The notes below the pieces were generated by a model that worked only from the letters and a program-made list of their open reading frames with translations, was not told where the DNA came from and did no database searches. DNA of 64,000 nt from Petrosia ficiformis (lineage: Eukaryota > Porifera > Demospongiae > Haplosclerida > Petrosiidae): contig OX345653.1 in the NCBI GenBank assembly GCA_947044365.1, forward strand, positions 4,366,001 to 4,430,000, read 5' to 3'. The translations under genes were made by a program, and so were the position numbers. Of the stretch, positions 26,101 through 37,300 are shown piece after piece. Numbering within the stretch: position 1 is the stretch's first letter; the number at the start of each line of letters is the position of its first letter.

Positions 26101-26367
26101 ACTTGTAGTTAGTTAAACTAAACGTTTGAGAAACCAGGCATACTATAACTATATCTGAACGTGGTTGCTATAGTCACACTAAAACAATACTAATGTATAT
26201 ATGTAGATAGCTAGATGCATATAGCAAGCAAATGGCAACCCTCTAGGTTGAAGTTCATGATCATTGCTTTTATTATTATAATTATTTTGAAATTGCAGAT
26301 GTTAAAACTAGCTGCTAGAGAACACTTAGATTATCATTATGCATTAGAACTGCAGAAGTCATTATAG
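23110..26367 (+). CDS. POLH: DNA polymerase eta (translesion Y-family polymerase)
   Basis: Nine exons join in frame to 777 aa (human 713): 23110-23261, 23505-24168, 24225-24328, 24402-24521, 24588-24777, 24832-25019, 25094-25200, 25239-25978, 26299-26367. It inserts bases opposite UV photoproducts. Catalytic acidic residues are present: VLVDMDCFYVQVE (first Asp) and ASIDEAFLDIT (Asp-Glu). The YKKWQGGG-IIAVDYEARKYGVTR finger and CSAGIGHNKMLAKL motifs match polymerase eta rather than iota or kappa. The C-terminal part is disordered with two PIP-like sequences, INNYFSS and IANYFSP. It ends in a UBZ ubiquitin-binding zinc finger, CYICGDK to EHLDYHYALELQ, whose Cys2 and His2 are split between the last two exons. 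I prefer the ATG at 23110 over an upstream in-frame Met at 23062, because MATRGQ resembles the known N-terminus MATGQ. Confidence 0.95.
26050..26195. repeat. Dispersed AT-rich TTTTAGTT element, copy 1
   Basis: Begins TAGTGTTGTTTTAGTTAACT and ends CACTAAAACAATACTA, so the ends are inverted. The inner part carries CCTTTTAGTAAGGC. It lies in the last POLH intron. Related copies lie near 35605-35800, 36905-37010, 38240-38450, 51892-51995 and 59355-59455. Confidence 0.65.
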
Positions 26368-26497
26368 CTTGAGTATTAGCTCAGACATTTTCAACAGCAA
26401 GAACAAAGAGTGTTGTAATATTATGCAATAAAAATTTATTTCTACTTAATTAAAGATATTTTTGAAAAATTAAGCAATCTTCTAGTGTTGAATGTGT

Positions 26498-27716
26498 TTA
26501 CATCATGTTAATCAAATCCTGAGACCCAAGAGCAGATTCTTCACTGTCTTTTCTACTTGCATCACTGCTTCCGCTACGTGAACTCCTCAGAGATCTACCA
26601 GTTGGGATGGAAGGAGGACGAGGTATATCTTGAGGACCTAATGAGAATGAGATGTGAATTCATCTACAAGTTCAAATTTACACTATCAATATTTCATTCT
26701 AAATTACCAACCAGAATATCATTCAATAAGATTATACCTGTAGTACATTTCTTTCTCTCTCTTTTCCTTCTCTTCACCGGAGGAGAAGTTGTTTCTGTTT
26801 GCCAGTCATCCTTCAATAAAGATTCCCCAGGAAACTTGGAACCTGCAGTTTCCTTTGCTTTAGGAGATGGAGTCTTTTCTTCAAGATTTTCAGCATCTTC
26901 ATCTGATGAGTCCTCTCTTCTAGTAGGTGATGTCTGACGTTCTAATTCTCCATTCTTTCTTTTTCCAGTTGCTTCCTGTTGCTGTGTACTGACATAGTTT
27001 AATGAATCCATTAGTCGTCGTATCTTGGATTTTTTCTCATTTAATACTACTTTAAATTTTCCATACAAGTCGCTCTCTACTTCATCTTTTAGGTCAATAC
27101 ACTTCTCCAATCTCTTTAGCGCAGCTGATCGTTCGCTCAATAATCTTTCCTTCTCCAAGTTAAGGTCATGTATCACAGCTCTCAACTCGTAGATCTTAGA
27201 AACCGCATGATCCATCATCTTAGCATGTAACACATTACTGATTTGTGTTTCCATGACAATGGTGCCTAATGTGAATTTGATATTATCGGCTATTAAATGT
27301 TTCTTCCAAACGAATTCTAAACTATTGTCTGTTGTGTTCCTTGATGTAGTATACAAATATTTTGACGAGGTTTGACTTTCTCCTGTTAAAGCTTGTCTTG
27401 TTTCCATGACAACATCTCTCTCCGGCATTTTCGCGCTTTTTGCAACCTCTTTTGTAGTTTGGTGGGAATATGCACCGGCCCAAGTCATTTGACCATCTGT
27501 CGCTTCTATATAGTAAACATCAGGTCGATCATGTACTAAGAGATAAAGAATAGGGTAATCTCCCTCAGTTTCGAGCTTGATGAGGTATTGTCCTCCTTGA
27601 CCAACCAAATCATCATTACTACTGTAAGTGGGTGTGGTTGTGATATTTGTTTGTGACTGTGCCTCTAGTTCTTCATCTTCACAAGAGAAAAGATCATCAA
27701 TGTTTGATTCAGCCAT
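26498..27716 (-). CDS. XRCC4: XRCC4, non-homologous end-joining scaffold
   Basis: Two exons, 26738-27716 and 26498-26637, give 372 aa (human 336). XRCC4 is the DNA ligase IV partner in double-strand break repair. An N-terminal beta-rich head (ILYLLVHDRPDVYYIEATDG, TWAGAYS) is followed by the long coiled-coil stalk. The strongest match is SDLYGKFKVVLNEKKSKIR, equivalent to the human LYKRFILVLNEKKTKIR segment in the ligase IV binding region. After that comes an acidic Ser-rich tail with a basic cluster (VKRRKRERKK), a likely nuclear localisation signal. An acidic N-terminal extension (about 35 aa before the head) is longer than usual. The gene converges on POLH (130 bp between stops) and is head to head with ACOT13 (97 bp between starts). 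Confidence 0.9.
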
Positions 27717-27813
27717 CAGAATTTATAATTAAGAGAGATCAGATAATAATACTCTTAGTCTTGTAAAGTTGTAAGGCTCAGATAAACCACGCCCACCATT
27801 ACAATTCTAAAAC
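27717..27813. promoter_or_regulatory. Compact bidirectional promoter, XRCC4 / ACOT13
   Basis: Only 97 bp separate the two divergent start codons, so both core promoters and 5' leaders must overlap here. CCACGCCCACC at about 27788 is the only GC-rich box visible. Confidence 0.6.
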
Positions 27814-28385
27814 ATGGCTGCTGGTAATGGAGTACTACAAACAATGATTCAGGTATCAAAATTCTTGGGTAAAAGCAAGGGATTTGATAAAGTCCTCAGC
27901 AAGGTAAGGATGTCATGATTATAATACATAATTATTATGTACTCTTAATAATAGCTAACTGTAGTATCTGCAAGTCAAGGTAAAGTTACGTGTGAGCTGA
28001 AAGTTGAGGAAGAACATTTAAATACTAGAAATACTTTACATGGCGGTTTAACAGCTACAATAATTGATAATGTATCGACAATGGCCATCATGTCTGCTGA
28101 GAAACCACCTGGGGTTAGTCTAGATATGAACATTAGGTGAGAAGAATTGAGTTAAATATTTACAGATTCATGTTTGAAAGTTATAAAAGACACTATTTTG
28201 GTACATGTGTAAATTTATAATACTTATTTTTCAGTTATTTAAGAGCAGCCAGTCCTGGTGATATACTCACGATAAAAGCAGATTGTTCAAAAGCAGGGAA
28301 AACACTTGCATTTACATCAGTAGATATCTTTAATAAGAAAGATGGAAAACTTGTAGCTCAAGGAAGACATACAAAATTTCTTTAA
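27814..28385 (+). CDS. ACOT13: ACOT13 (THEM2), acyl-CoA thioesterase
   Basis: Hotdog-fold thioesterase that hydrolyses medium- and long-chain acyl-CoA, usually mitochondrial. Three exons, 27814-27903, 27955-28136 and 28235-28385, join to 140 aa, the same length as the human enzyme. The catalytic region NTLHGGLTATIIDNVSTMA carries the HGG motif and Asp of the family. SLDMNISYLRAASPGD and AQGRHTKFL close the fold. A short intron separates each segment, and no extra domain is present. Confidence 0.93.
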
Positions 28386-28785
28386 TATATTTTGTATAAT
28401 CTTACCTACTTTATTATTTATTTAATGATACATTACATTACTACAAATTATGCATGAAGTCACTATAACTTCTCTACTTCCTTGGAATATTTTTCCAAAC
28501 TCACGAATTTGCTTATGAATTGTTCCATTGATCCTGTTTAGAGCTGCAGTAGTAAATTCCATCACCAACTTATTTGTCTGACTTGGTTTTGCACTCGTTT
28601 GGAACTTGTAGCTCTCACTGTTAGCATTTTTGCTTCATTGAATATTATATATTTGCATTTGAGAAGCTAGAAATCTTCAATGCAGTATTCCAAGTGAGAC
28701 TTCTGAATCGGCACATTAATTAACCAATCAATTTGCTCCATTCTCGTCGCACTTTCTGCCGTTGCTACTGCGACTTGCTAAGGTA
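28386..28785. other. Intergenic region between ACOT13 and PDE
   Basis: About 400 bp, AT-rich at the start and more balanced near 28730-28780, where the PDE promoter and 5' leader should lie. No coding frame or repeat stands out. Confidence 0.55.
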
Positions 28786-29124
28786 ATGTCTTCTCCAAGA
28801 CAGAGGCTTAGCAAACGCAAATCGAATCCATTACCTGCTGCAACCTCTAATGAAGATCAAACTAATGCATTAAAGGAGTCTGACCAAAAGAAAATACCAA
28901 GTATTATATATATATATAATTAATTATTATGTAATAGCAGTCCATGATCATCTTTTTTGCTAACATTTTAGTTAGTGCATGTAGCAGTAAAGCATGTTCA
29001 AAAGAAGAAATATGGGAACTGTTGAGATATAATCGAGAAACACTAGAAGAATACATTGCAGTTGAAGTACCTCAGGAGACAATTGAGAGTTGTATTATCC
29101 GGAAGGCTAAAATGAAACTTAATC

Positions 29125-29170
<46 letters not shown>

Positions 29171-32022
29171 TAGATATAATTATGTACATCATGAGATACT
29201 GAAGTTCATTACTATAGACATAGAAAGTGCTCTCTCGCTCTCTGTAGGAAAAGAGAAACTAAATACAGCTCTACTAAAAATCTTCAAGTAGAAATTTAAG
29301 AATAAAGTTACAACATTAACTTTATAATTATCTTCAAACAGGTTGATTCTAAATGAGATGACTAGCACTGATGTGATTTTACAGGCCATTTCAGTATGCT
29401 ATCAAATTAAATATCCTTATTATAAGTAGCTATGTCTTCTGTAGGATGAAGCTGTGACTGTATTTAATGCAGACAGGAGTTCGATATTTTTTGTAGATGA
29501 ACCTAGGGGAGAACTCTATGCTCGTATATTTGGAGTTCCTCCAGAAGAGACACAGTACATTGAAAAAGTAAAAGAGTCATCAATTGAGATGAGCCAAGAC
29601 AAAAACCAACCACTGGCATTCGCACGTGTAATAGAAAGTTTGTCTTACAAGGGAGAAGCCATAAGGTATTATTATAATTATAATTATACACATACACACA
29701 TGCATGCAATATACGCATGTAGAAACAGCTAGGTTTGAAGCTAACTCTAGGATTAGTACAATTCTACACTCCACTGACATCAAGGAGTTTGGTGGCTCAG
29801 ATGGTGCCTGACTAGATATCAGAGGCTCCTAGCTGGGTTCAATCCCTACCAACGTTTTTCAGTTTTCTTTTGTTTCAATTATCTCATGCCTGCATATCAT
29901 AATAAAACCTTGCATAACCCTTATGCAGTTGACCTTATGTCTAATAGATGTAAATCTGTTTCCTCAAACTAGGTTTCCAGTAAGTGATGGTATAGCAGGT
30001 TATGTTGCTCGAACTGGCGAAGTGGTACTCTGTACCAGTACTGGTGATGACTGTCGGTTTAATAGTCAAGTTGATTTAATAACAGGTTACAGGACACATA
30101 CTATTCTCTGTGCTCCATTGAAAACCAAAGAAAGGTTTAATATTATATACTAGAAATGACAAATGTAGATAACTAATATCCACTTTTTTAGGATATTTGG
30201 TGTCCTTGAAATCATTAACAAGCATGGTGGATGCACGTTCACCCAAGAAGACAAGCAGCTGTTTACTGAATATACAGAAATATGTTCTGAGATTCATGCC
30301 ATTACCAAGGTTAATAAAAAAGGTTGAATTGTTTTATTATGCACACACTTTACTTATAGAGTTATCTTGATGCTAAGTGTTGTGAACAGCAATCCAAAGT
30401 TACCATGGAGATGTTAGCTTATCATCGTCAATGTACAGAAACCAAGATTCAAGAATTGAGACAAGCTGAATCACTTGATAAACACTGGCAGGATCAGCTG
30501 CTGTGGTTAGTTAAATACTTTTGCTTATATTTTTCTTATTCTCTTTTTTTTCCTTCAAGTCTGAATTTCAACACACTTCAGCTCAATGAAACTCAACAGC
30601 TTCAAGCTGCTTTTCTAATGTTCTCTAATCTTGTGCATACATCCAGTGTATCTAGTTTATTCGACAGTGATACTGTTTTAAAGTAGTTCAAAATGAGAAT
30701 AATTTTGTTATTATTAATGAACTATACATGCAGGTTCATTCTGACTGTGGCTAAGAATTATAGACCAGTTCCATATCACAGTTGGTTACATGCATTTTGG
30801 GTAGCTCAGTCTATGTACGCTGCTATTAATAGCCATTTACCTCTATTTCCTGAAATTGAGGTGAATTTTCATGATTGAAATTATAATAAACCTTTTCTTT
30901 CGTTTACTCATAGAGAATAGCATTGTTCACAGCGTGTATATGTCATGATTTGGACCATAGAGGATACTCAAATTCATTTTTCGTAAAGAGCAATGCTCCA
31001 CTTTCAGCATTGTACTCTAGCTCAGTGATGGAAAACCATCACTTCAATCAGACCTTAGCTATCTTGCAAACTCCTGGGTTGAACATATTCTCACAATTCA
31101 GTCCAACTAGTTTCAAAATTGTATGAATGATTTTTGCTTTTTATATTTATTGTAATACTCACTTTTAAATTTTATAGATTCTGCAATGTATGGAAAATGC
31201 TATTATAGCTACAGATCTGGCACTATTTGCTGAAAATAAAGCAAGCATCGAGTCTTTAGTAGCTGAAGGAACATTTAGCTGGAAGAATAAAGAACACAGG
31301 TACACATATAAACTGTATAGTACAATAAACTTTATCATCAATCGTTTCAGACTACTTGGACAAGCCTTACTAATGACAGGATGTGATGTCTCTGCTACGG
31401 CCAGACCTTGGCCAATGCATAAAACAACGGTAGACTGGCTTACGGAAGAATTCTATAAGCAGGTACAATACTGATTATAATATTAATGATATATCAGTAT
31501 TAGAGTTTGTTCACCTGTCCTATATGTACATGTTTATGTCTTTATTTATATACACATAATTGCATGTATTAGGAGCCCATAAAAAAACGAGAGGGTAACC
31601 CTCTCATTTTTTTATGGGCTCCTGCATGTATTTATAGACAATTTTATGTCTGTGTGTGTGTGTGTGTTGATATAACTGTCCTTACATCTGATGCAGGGTG
31701 ATGAAGAGAAAGCTAAAGAAATTAAACCATTTCAGATGATGGATAAAGATTATAACCATATGCTTCCAAGTTTTCAGGTCCGTATTTCCATGAAATAAAA
31801 TTCAATGGTAGCAGAAGATTCTTCATTTTAGATTGGTTTTATGAAAGGTATCAGTTTACCTGCTTACACTTTATTGTCCAATATCCTATCATGTGCTGAT
31901 ATACTAGCTGAAGGGACCAGGTACAAACTACATATCATACGTGAATATAATGTTATTTATTCTAAAAATTTAGAAGCAACATCGAAAAATGGCATGAACT
32001 TGAAGAAAACAGTAATGTGTAA
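28786..32022 (+). CDS. PDE11/PDE5-like cyclic nucleotide phosphodiesterase with one GAF domain
   Basis: Sixteen exons join in frame to 639 aa, from 28786-28900 through 31832-31920 and 31974-32022. The N-terminal part has one GAF domain: [12 protein letters not shown], then [13 protein letters not shown], then INKHGG with FTQED, the NKFDE-type signature. A helical linker ([13 protein letters not shown]) leads to the catalytic HD domain. Metal ligands are all present: His in [15 protein letters not shown], and Asp in [16 protein letters not shown]. The purine-clamp Gln is in LPSFQIGF. ATDLALF and NHHF are family motifs. Linker and catalytic sequence look closest to PDE11 and PDE5, so a cGMP or dual-specific enzyme is likely. 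Those enzymes have two or more GAF domains and this one shows only one. The penultimate splice (31920 to 31974) gives an end similar to human PDE5 ([10 protein letters not shown]). Confidence 0.9.
29128..29168. repeat. (TA)n run
   Basis: About 40 bp TA dinucleotide directly after a PDE donor site. Confidence 0.85.
29785..29860 (+). other. tRNA-like sequence, probable SINE head
   Basis: In a PDE intron. TGGCTCAGATGG (29793-29804) resembles a tRNA A box and GGTTCAATCCC (29836-29846) a B box, at tRNA-like spacing. The flanks do not form a complete acceptor stem. A T-rich stretch follows. This suggests a tRNA-derived SINE or decayed tRNA copy and not a working tRNA gene. Confidence 0.5.
31561..31632. 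mobile_element. 52 bp near-perfect palindrome between 10 bp direct repeats
   Basis: In a PDE intron. TGCATGTATT (31561-31570) is repeated exactly at 31623-31632. Between them, AGGAGCCCATAAAAAAACGA pairs with TCATTTTTTTATGGGCTCC, with one mismatch and almost no loop (centre GGGTAACCC). The layout is that of a tiny inserted element with a target-site duplication. Confidence 0.6.
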
Positions 32023-32506
32023 TAACAATGAAGAGGCAGTTTATCTTATTTAACATAACTTATAATTATGGCACAATCTTCATGTTAAGTTCAATTCTTC
32101 ATCTGTAATCGCATATTGTGACCAAGGATAAGAAAAGGTGTCTTAACACATAAACTGAAATTTAATACCTGATATTATATACCTATGCTGCAAATTTGGA
32201 AATTTCCTTTGATCACGAGTGAAAAGTTGATAACTAAATAAGGTAGATACTTGTATCACAGCTTGTGTGACAATATCACTACATGCTTTATCAGCATAAT
32301 AAATGCATCGTAGCAGACATAAATCGTGTTCTCAGCACGATGTGAAAACAAAATAATTATCTTTATACAAGGGAAAATTTATATCACTTATGTAATATCA
32401 TAGCTAAAGACATCACTTTATTATGTAGTGTAATTAACAATATAATAATTATTATCAGTTGGACATTCCTTTAGATTAATAATTGTTACAGTATTTTGAT
32501 GACCTT
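32023..32506. other. Convergent intergenic region
   Basis: About 480 bp between the stops of PDE (plus) and the WH1-like gene (minus). AT-rich, with 3' UTRs expected from both sides; nothing else visible. Confidence 0.6.
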
Positions 32507-34110
32507 TTACAAACATACCATTCCATGATCATGAATAATGACAGAAGTAGTTCGACTACCTGGTTTCTCACAAGTTTCTTGTTTCCCTGACTGAGTAAAA
32601 CTCAACAATTTAGAATAAATCGTATCACTCTGAAGCTTTTTTCGAATTAAATTACCAACTGCCGAATGGAAAGAAAGTTGCCATGTGTCCAATGAACTTG
32701 TCAGTTCGGATTGATTATCACTGATCTGCTGAGACTGTTCTTTGGAGTTTTGTAACTGTTGTAGAAAAGATTCAAAATCAGATACTGGTGGAGGTGGGGA
32801 AGGTAAATCGAGCTTTGGTGATAGTTTTTTCTTGCGAGCTGTTTTTGCTGGTGTAACTAGAATAGCAGGCCTAAACGATTTTAAGAGGGATTTACTTCGT
32901 GGACGGACATGACATGGAGCTGAAGGTGATCGCTGTAATCTATTATATCTTTTTCTGTCAATGCTTTCCTCAAATACAGAGCCTGGTGCAGACCCTGTAT
33001 TCACTATTTGTTTTAAGGTATGGAAAGGTGTTTCTTGGTCAATATGAGCTAAATGCTTCACTGTAGTTGGATATGAAATACGAACATCTTGTAGGGACTC
33101 GCTTCTCTTCTTCAGTGGGAATTGCTTCTTCTCTGTATTTCCTTCAAGTGATCCTCTTCTATTAATTAATCTACTGGGTACATGTAGTCTGTTTTTCTTA
33201 CCTACCGTCTGTCTTTTCTTTTGAATCGATATCCTTCCATCCATATCAACATCTTCTATGATTTCTTCCTCTGATGTGGCTCTATTGTAAGTGGCTTGTA
33301 AAACGTGCAATGATTGCTCATCCTCAGCACTCTCTTCTAATGGAGTTGGAAATTTACCGCTAGAAGTCAAAGCGCCAGCTTCTTCAACAGATAACTTGGA
33401 TTTTGTTGTATATTCACTGCTAGATTGGAAAGGTGGAAAATCTGTCATTTCCTCTGGAGATACATTTAAACTCTTGGATAGAACATGCATGCGTTGTGGT
33501 TTATCTCTTTTGCTGCTTGTAGCTTCAGAAGAGGTAAGGGACTCACTGGGTTGAGGAACTAGTTGCATCACAGCTTGATGAAAACGTTCTGCTACCTTCT
33601 CGTGAGCAAAACTAAGACCGTATGCATAGTAAGGTGATTGCTGTTCAGTTAAGTGGCAACCTAGATCTAATACAGATATGAACACATGGAAGTGTTTATC
33701 CAGTACCTTGTATTTTTCTGGCCCTGTCAAGTTAAATTCAAATAAACTGTCTCCATTTTCTAAGCTGGATATACTGATTGTCAAGGTGTCATCGCTAGCT
33801 GCTAGACAAGGGATGCCATATCCAATGGTATTCCATACCTGTTCAAGAAATGAGTTAAAATAAGAATGGAATAATGTGTATATAAAAAGGTGATGCTTGC
33901 AGATATTTTAATAATTATAATGAGCTATAGCTATCAATTACAAACCTTGTCTTTTTGCATCTCTTTATGCAATGTTACAACTGTCTCTCCAATCACTATG
34001 AGTCCTCCTTCATTCTGCACCAATCCTGCAAGTTTTGGCTGATGTTGGAATGTTGAATGGATCATTGATGATACCTCCTGAGCCCGTAATGTTGTGTTCA
34101 TAGAAGCCAT
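32507..34110 (-). CDS. Orphan protein with a WH1/EVH1-like N-terminus and disordered body
   Basis: Two exons, 33946-34110 and 32507-33838, join in frame to 498 aa. The first ~145 residues read like a PH-fold WH1 domain: VWNTIGYGIPCLA, then FEFNLTG, HFHVF and finally YGLSFAHEKVAERFHQAV, which parallels the GLNFANEEEAKKF helix of WASP. The rest is mostly Ser/Lys/Pro-rich and probably disordered, with basic clusters (KKRQTVGKKNR, PAKTARKKKLSPK) and a Pro run (LPSPPPPVSDFESF). I see no WH2 or CRIB element, so it is not a classical WASP. A short helical patch (FLQQLQNSKEQSQQI) lies near the C-terminus. Function unknown; a protein-protein adaptor is a guess from the WH1-like start. Confidence 0.7.
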
Positions 34111-34372
34111 TGATTCTCGAAAGTCTATTCTTCAGCAAATGTTTGCAAAAAAATAAATCAGTAATGAAATGATATTGAAGTTTGTCTGTTCAGTACTGAA
34201 CTTTTATGCAACGTAATATTAATTAACCACATGTTAATAACTATTTATAACTATCCGTAGCATGCCCACTGGAAAGAGGATCTTCCTTGTATTCATTTGG
34301 CAGTTGTAAAATACTAGGGCTTGTCAGCTCATATTTAAGAAAGAATATAGGGGAGAAGAATTGAGAATAATC
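34111..34372. promoter_or_regulatory. Divergent promoter region, WH1-like gene / EB1
   Basis: The two start codons, on opposite strands, are separated by 262 bp, so the promoters share this space. It is AT-rich with no obvious box. Confidence 0.5.
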
Positions 34373-37300
34373 ATGGCAGTTAATGTGTTTAACACAGCCT
34401 CTACTTCGGAGAATCTCAGTCGCCATGAAATGTTAGAATGGATCAATAGTACTCTTCAACTCTCTTACAAGAAAATAGAAGAGATGTGTTCAGGTAAAAA
34501 TACTATTATGTATGTATTCATTACAATATGTATGAACTTTAAACAAGATCAGCAATCAATATTGGGCATTAATAATCATATCTGGTAGTAATAATTCTTA
34601 TTATTATATAAAAAAAACACTAATGGTCTCCATATAGTTACGACCATTTTTGAATTTTGTTATGAGAAAATTAAATAATTAATATAAATACGTCATTAGA
34701 TACTTGTAGTCGATGAATGTTGCTAAAAACCCAAATATGGTATAATTACATAATTATCATGGGTATAATTATGTATGTAGTAGATATATATATACATGTA
34801 TATATATATATAGTATGATGGTGACATCATCCCTTTCATGTGGTGAGTTCTATATATTGTATATAGACCCTCCATGTGTACAATATGCAGGAGATGTCAC
34901 CATCATACAATATATTGTATATAATATGCTAATAGGTCCTATATACCGCATATAGGACCCTCGTTTTGTGTCCTCCAATGTGATATAGCCCTCGCAGGCA
35001 TTTACATGTATGTACTCATGTATATATATTAGTAAACACCATATCATATACATTACTGGTATGTAGTTGTACATAGTACAATCCCATATCTGTACATATA
35101 TGTATGTATTCACATGATATTAGTAAAGTCTCCTACATTAGTAGCATATACATGTATGTACTCATGTATATATATTAGTAAACACCATATCATATACATT
35201 ACTGGTATGTAGTTGCACACCCATATCTGTACATATATGTATGTATTCACATGATATTAGTAAAGTCTCCTACATTAGTAGTATATACATGTATGTACTC
35301 GTGTATATAGTAATAATTATTGATTACTAATGCATGTATCATACCTGTATCTAGGTGCTGCCTATTGTCAGTTCATGCACATGTTGTTTCCAGGTGAGTC
35401 ATATTCCTTCAGTGGAATTTTATGATTGTAATTATAAGTATAATTTAATCATTCTTTCATCTTCCTCAGGTAGTATATCTCTGAAAAAAGTTAAATTTGC
35501 TACTCGTTTAGAACACGAATACATTCAAAATTTTAAGACACTGCAAAATTCTTTTAAGAAAGTTGGAGTAGACAAGGTATGTATAGTGTATTGTGTCAGT
35601 TAACTATAACATGACAAGGTATTTTGACTTTTAGTTAACTAAACTATAAATAAATTACAAGTCTATTGTAATAACTATAACTAACTAAAATAATGGTTTT
35701 TTAACTAAACTAAAACCCTTTTAGTAAGCCTAATATTAGGCTAAACGTATGATTATAACTAAAAGTTGTTATTATTGTCATACTAAAACAACATTGTTAT
35801 ATTCTGTTTCAAGATGCAGACATTAGTATACAATGAGGTAACTCCTCTCATTTATTATTAATCCATTCAGCAAGTTCCAATTGAGAAGTTAGTTAAAGGT
35901 CGCTTCCAAGATAACTTTGAGTTTCTACAGTGGTTCAAAAAACTGTTTGATGCTAACTATGATGGGACTGAATATGATGCTTTAGCAGCAAGAGAGTCTC
36001 AACCTGTTGTTACAGGAAATAAAGTTGCTGGAAAAACAATCACTAAAGTGGGCTTAAAACCCAAGTCATCACCAAGTCCTCGAGCAGGGAGTAAACCAAG
36101 TGGGATTCAACCACAGAAACCAGTTGGTACCAGGTTAGTTAATAACTATTTAGAATGCAGTTCTATCCAGTGGTATTGAAACAACCAGTCATACATTACA
36201 TTGTCCAGTGAGTGTCTGAATACAGAGTATGTGGGTGCAGGACATGAGTGGTGAAGGTCAAAATATCTGGCATTAAGCTCACTAGATTCACTCACACCTC
36301 TGGGTATTAACTAGATAGAGGTTGGGTGGTGTTTGGTTTTTATGTCAGTAAAGGGCAGGGCAAGACAGAAACTGAGAATAACATAGATTTGTGTGGTAGT
36401 GTGTGTTCAATCGCTATGGTAACCATGCTGTATACATGGACTGCATCTGAATAAGGAAATTTGACTTGAGTGATTGCACTATGCCAACTACTCGTTTCCA
36501 TAGCAACTTTTCATGAATTTATAATAAGCTCAGTTTCAGTATTCTTGTGAATGTAGTCGATTATAATTACTAGTATTGTAAAGTAATGAGGTGGTATTTT
36601 AGTTACCGTTATAGTGATTTTAGTTATTAATTCCTCGAAGTATTTCGTTAAGCTAACTTGTAATGCTTAGATAAGGATGTCCACTTTAGAGCTGCAGTAA
36701 TCAGTTGGACTTGTTTCTTCTTTAGGGTATCAGCTCAAAAGAAACCTGCCCCACCAACATCACCTCTTACATCCAGTGGAGGCAGTGGAGGAGGAGGTGT
36801 AGTAGGAGGAGGTGTAGTTAGTATTCATGAACTAAAAGCAGTACAAGCAGAAAAACAAAGTCTACAAGAACAGGTATTGAGGAAACTGAGTTGGGTCTAG
36901 CCATTTTAGTGTTGTTTTAGTTAGTAAACACTTTTAGTAAGCCTAATATAATTTTAGACTATAACTATAACTAAAATTGTAGACATACTACAACTGAAAG
37001 TATTGTCCCAAACACTAATTGGAATTCTTTCATGGATGACATGTCGTGAGATTATTGAAGTATTTGTATTTACTGTGAGGCTATAACTTCAAATAAAAAC
37101 AGGAATTAAAACGTGTTGATATTGTTTCTCTTGTATAATTATAATGTATGTATTAAAATGATTATTGATTGTTTGTGATATTACACTGATGATAATATTA
37201 GCCCAACATTGTTGTTTTATATTCAACCAATCAGATTGCAGATCTTGAAGTGACAATACAGGGTCTAGAAACAGAACGAGATTTCTACTTTGCTAAACTT

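Noticed and set aside
31841..32053. Alternative PDE C-terminus by reading straight on to 32053
   Set aside because: A donor at 31921 and acceptor at 31973 give an end ([10 protein letters not shown]) that matches the PDE5/11 family; the read-through peptide does not.
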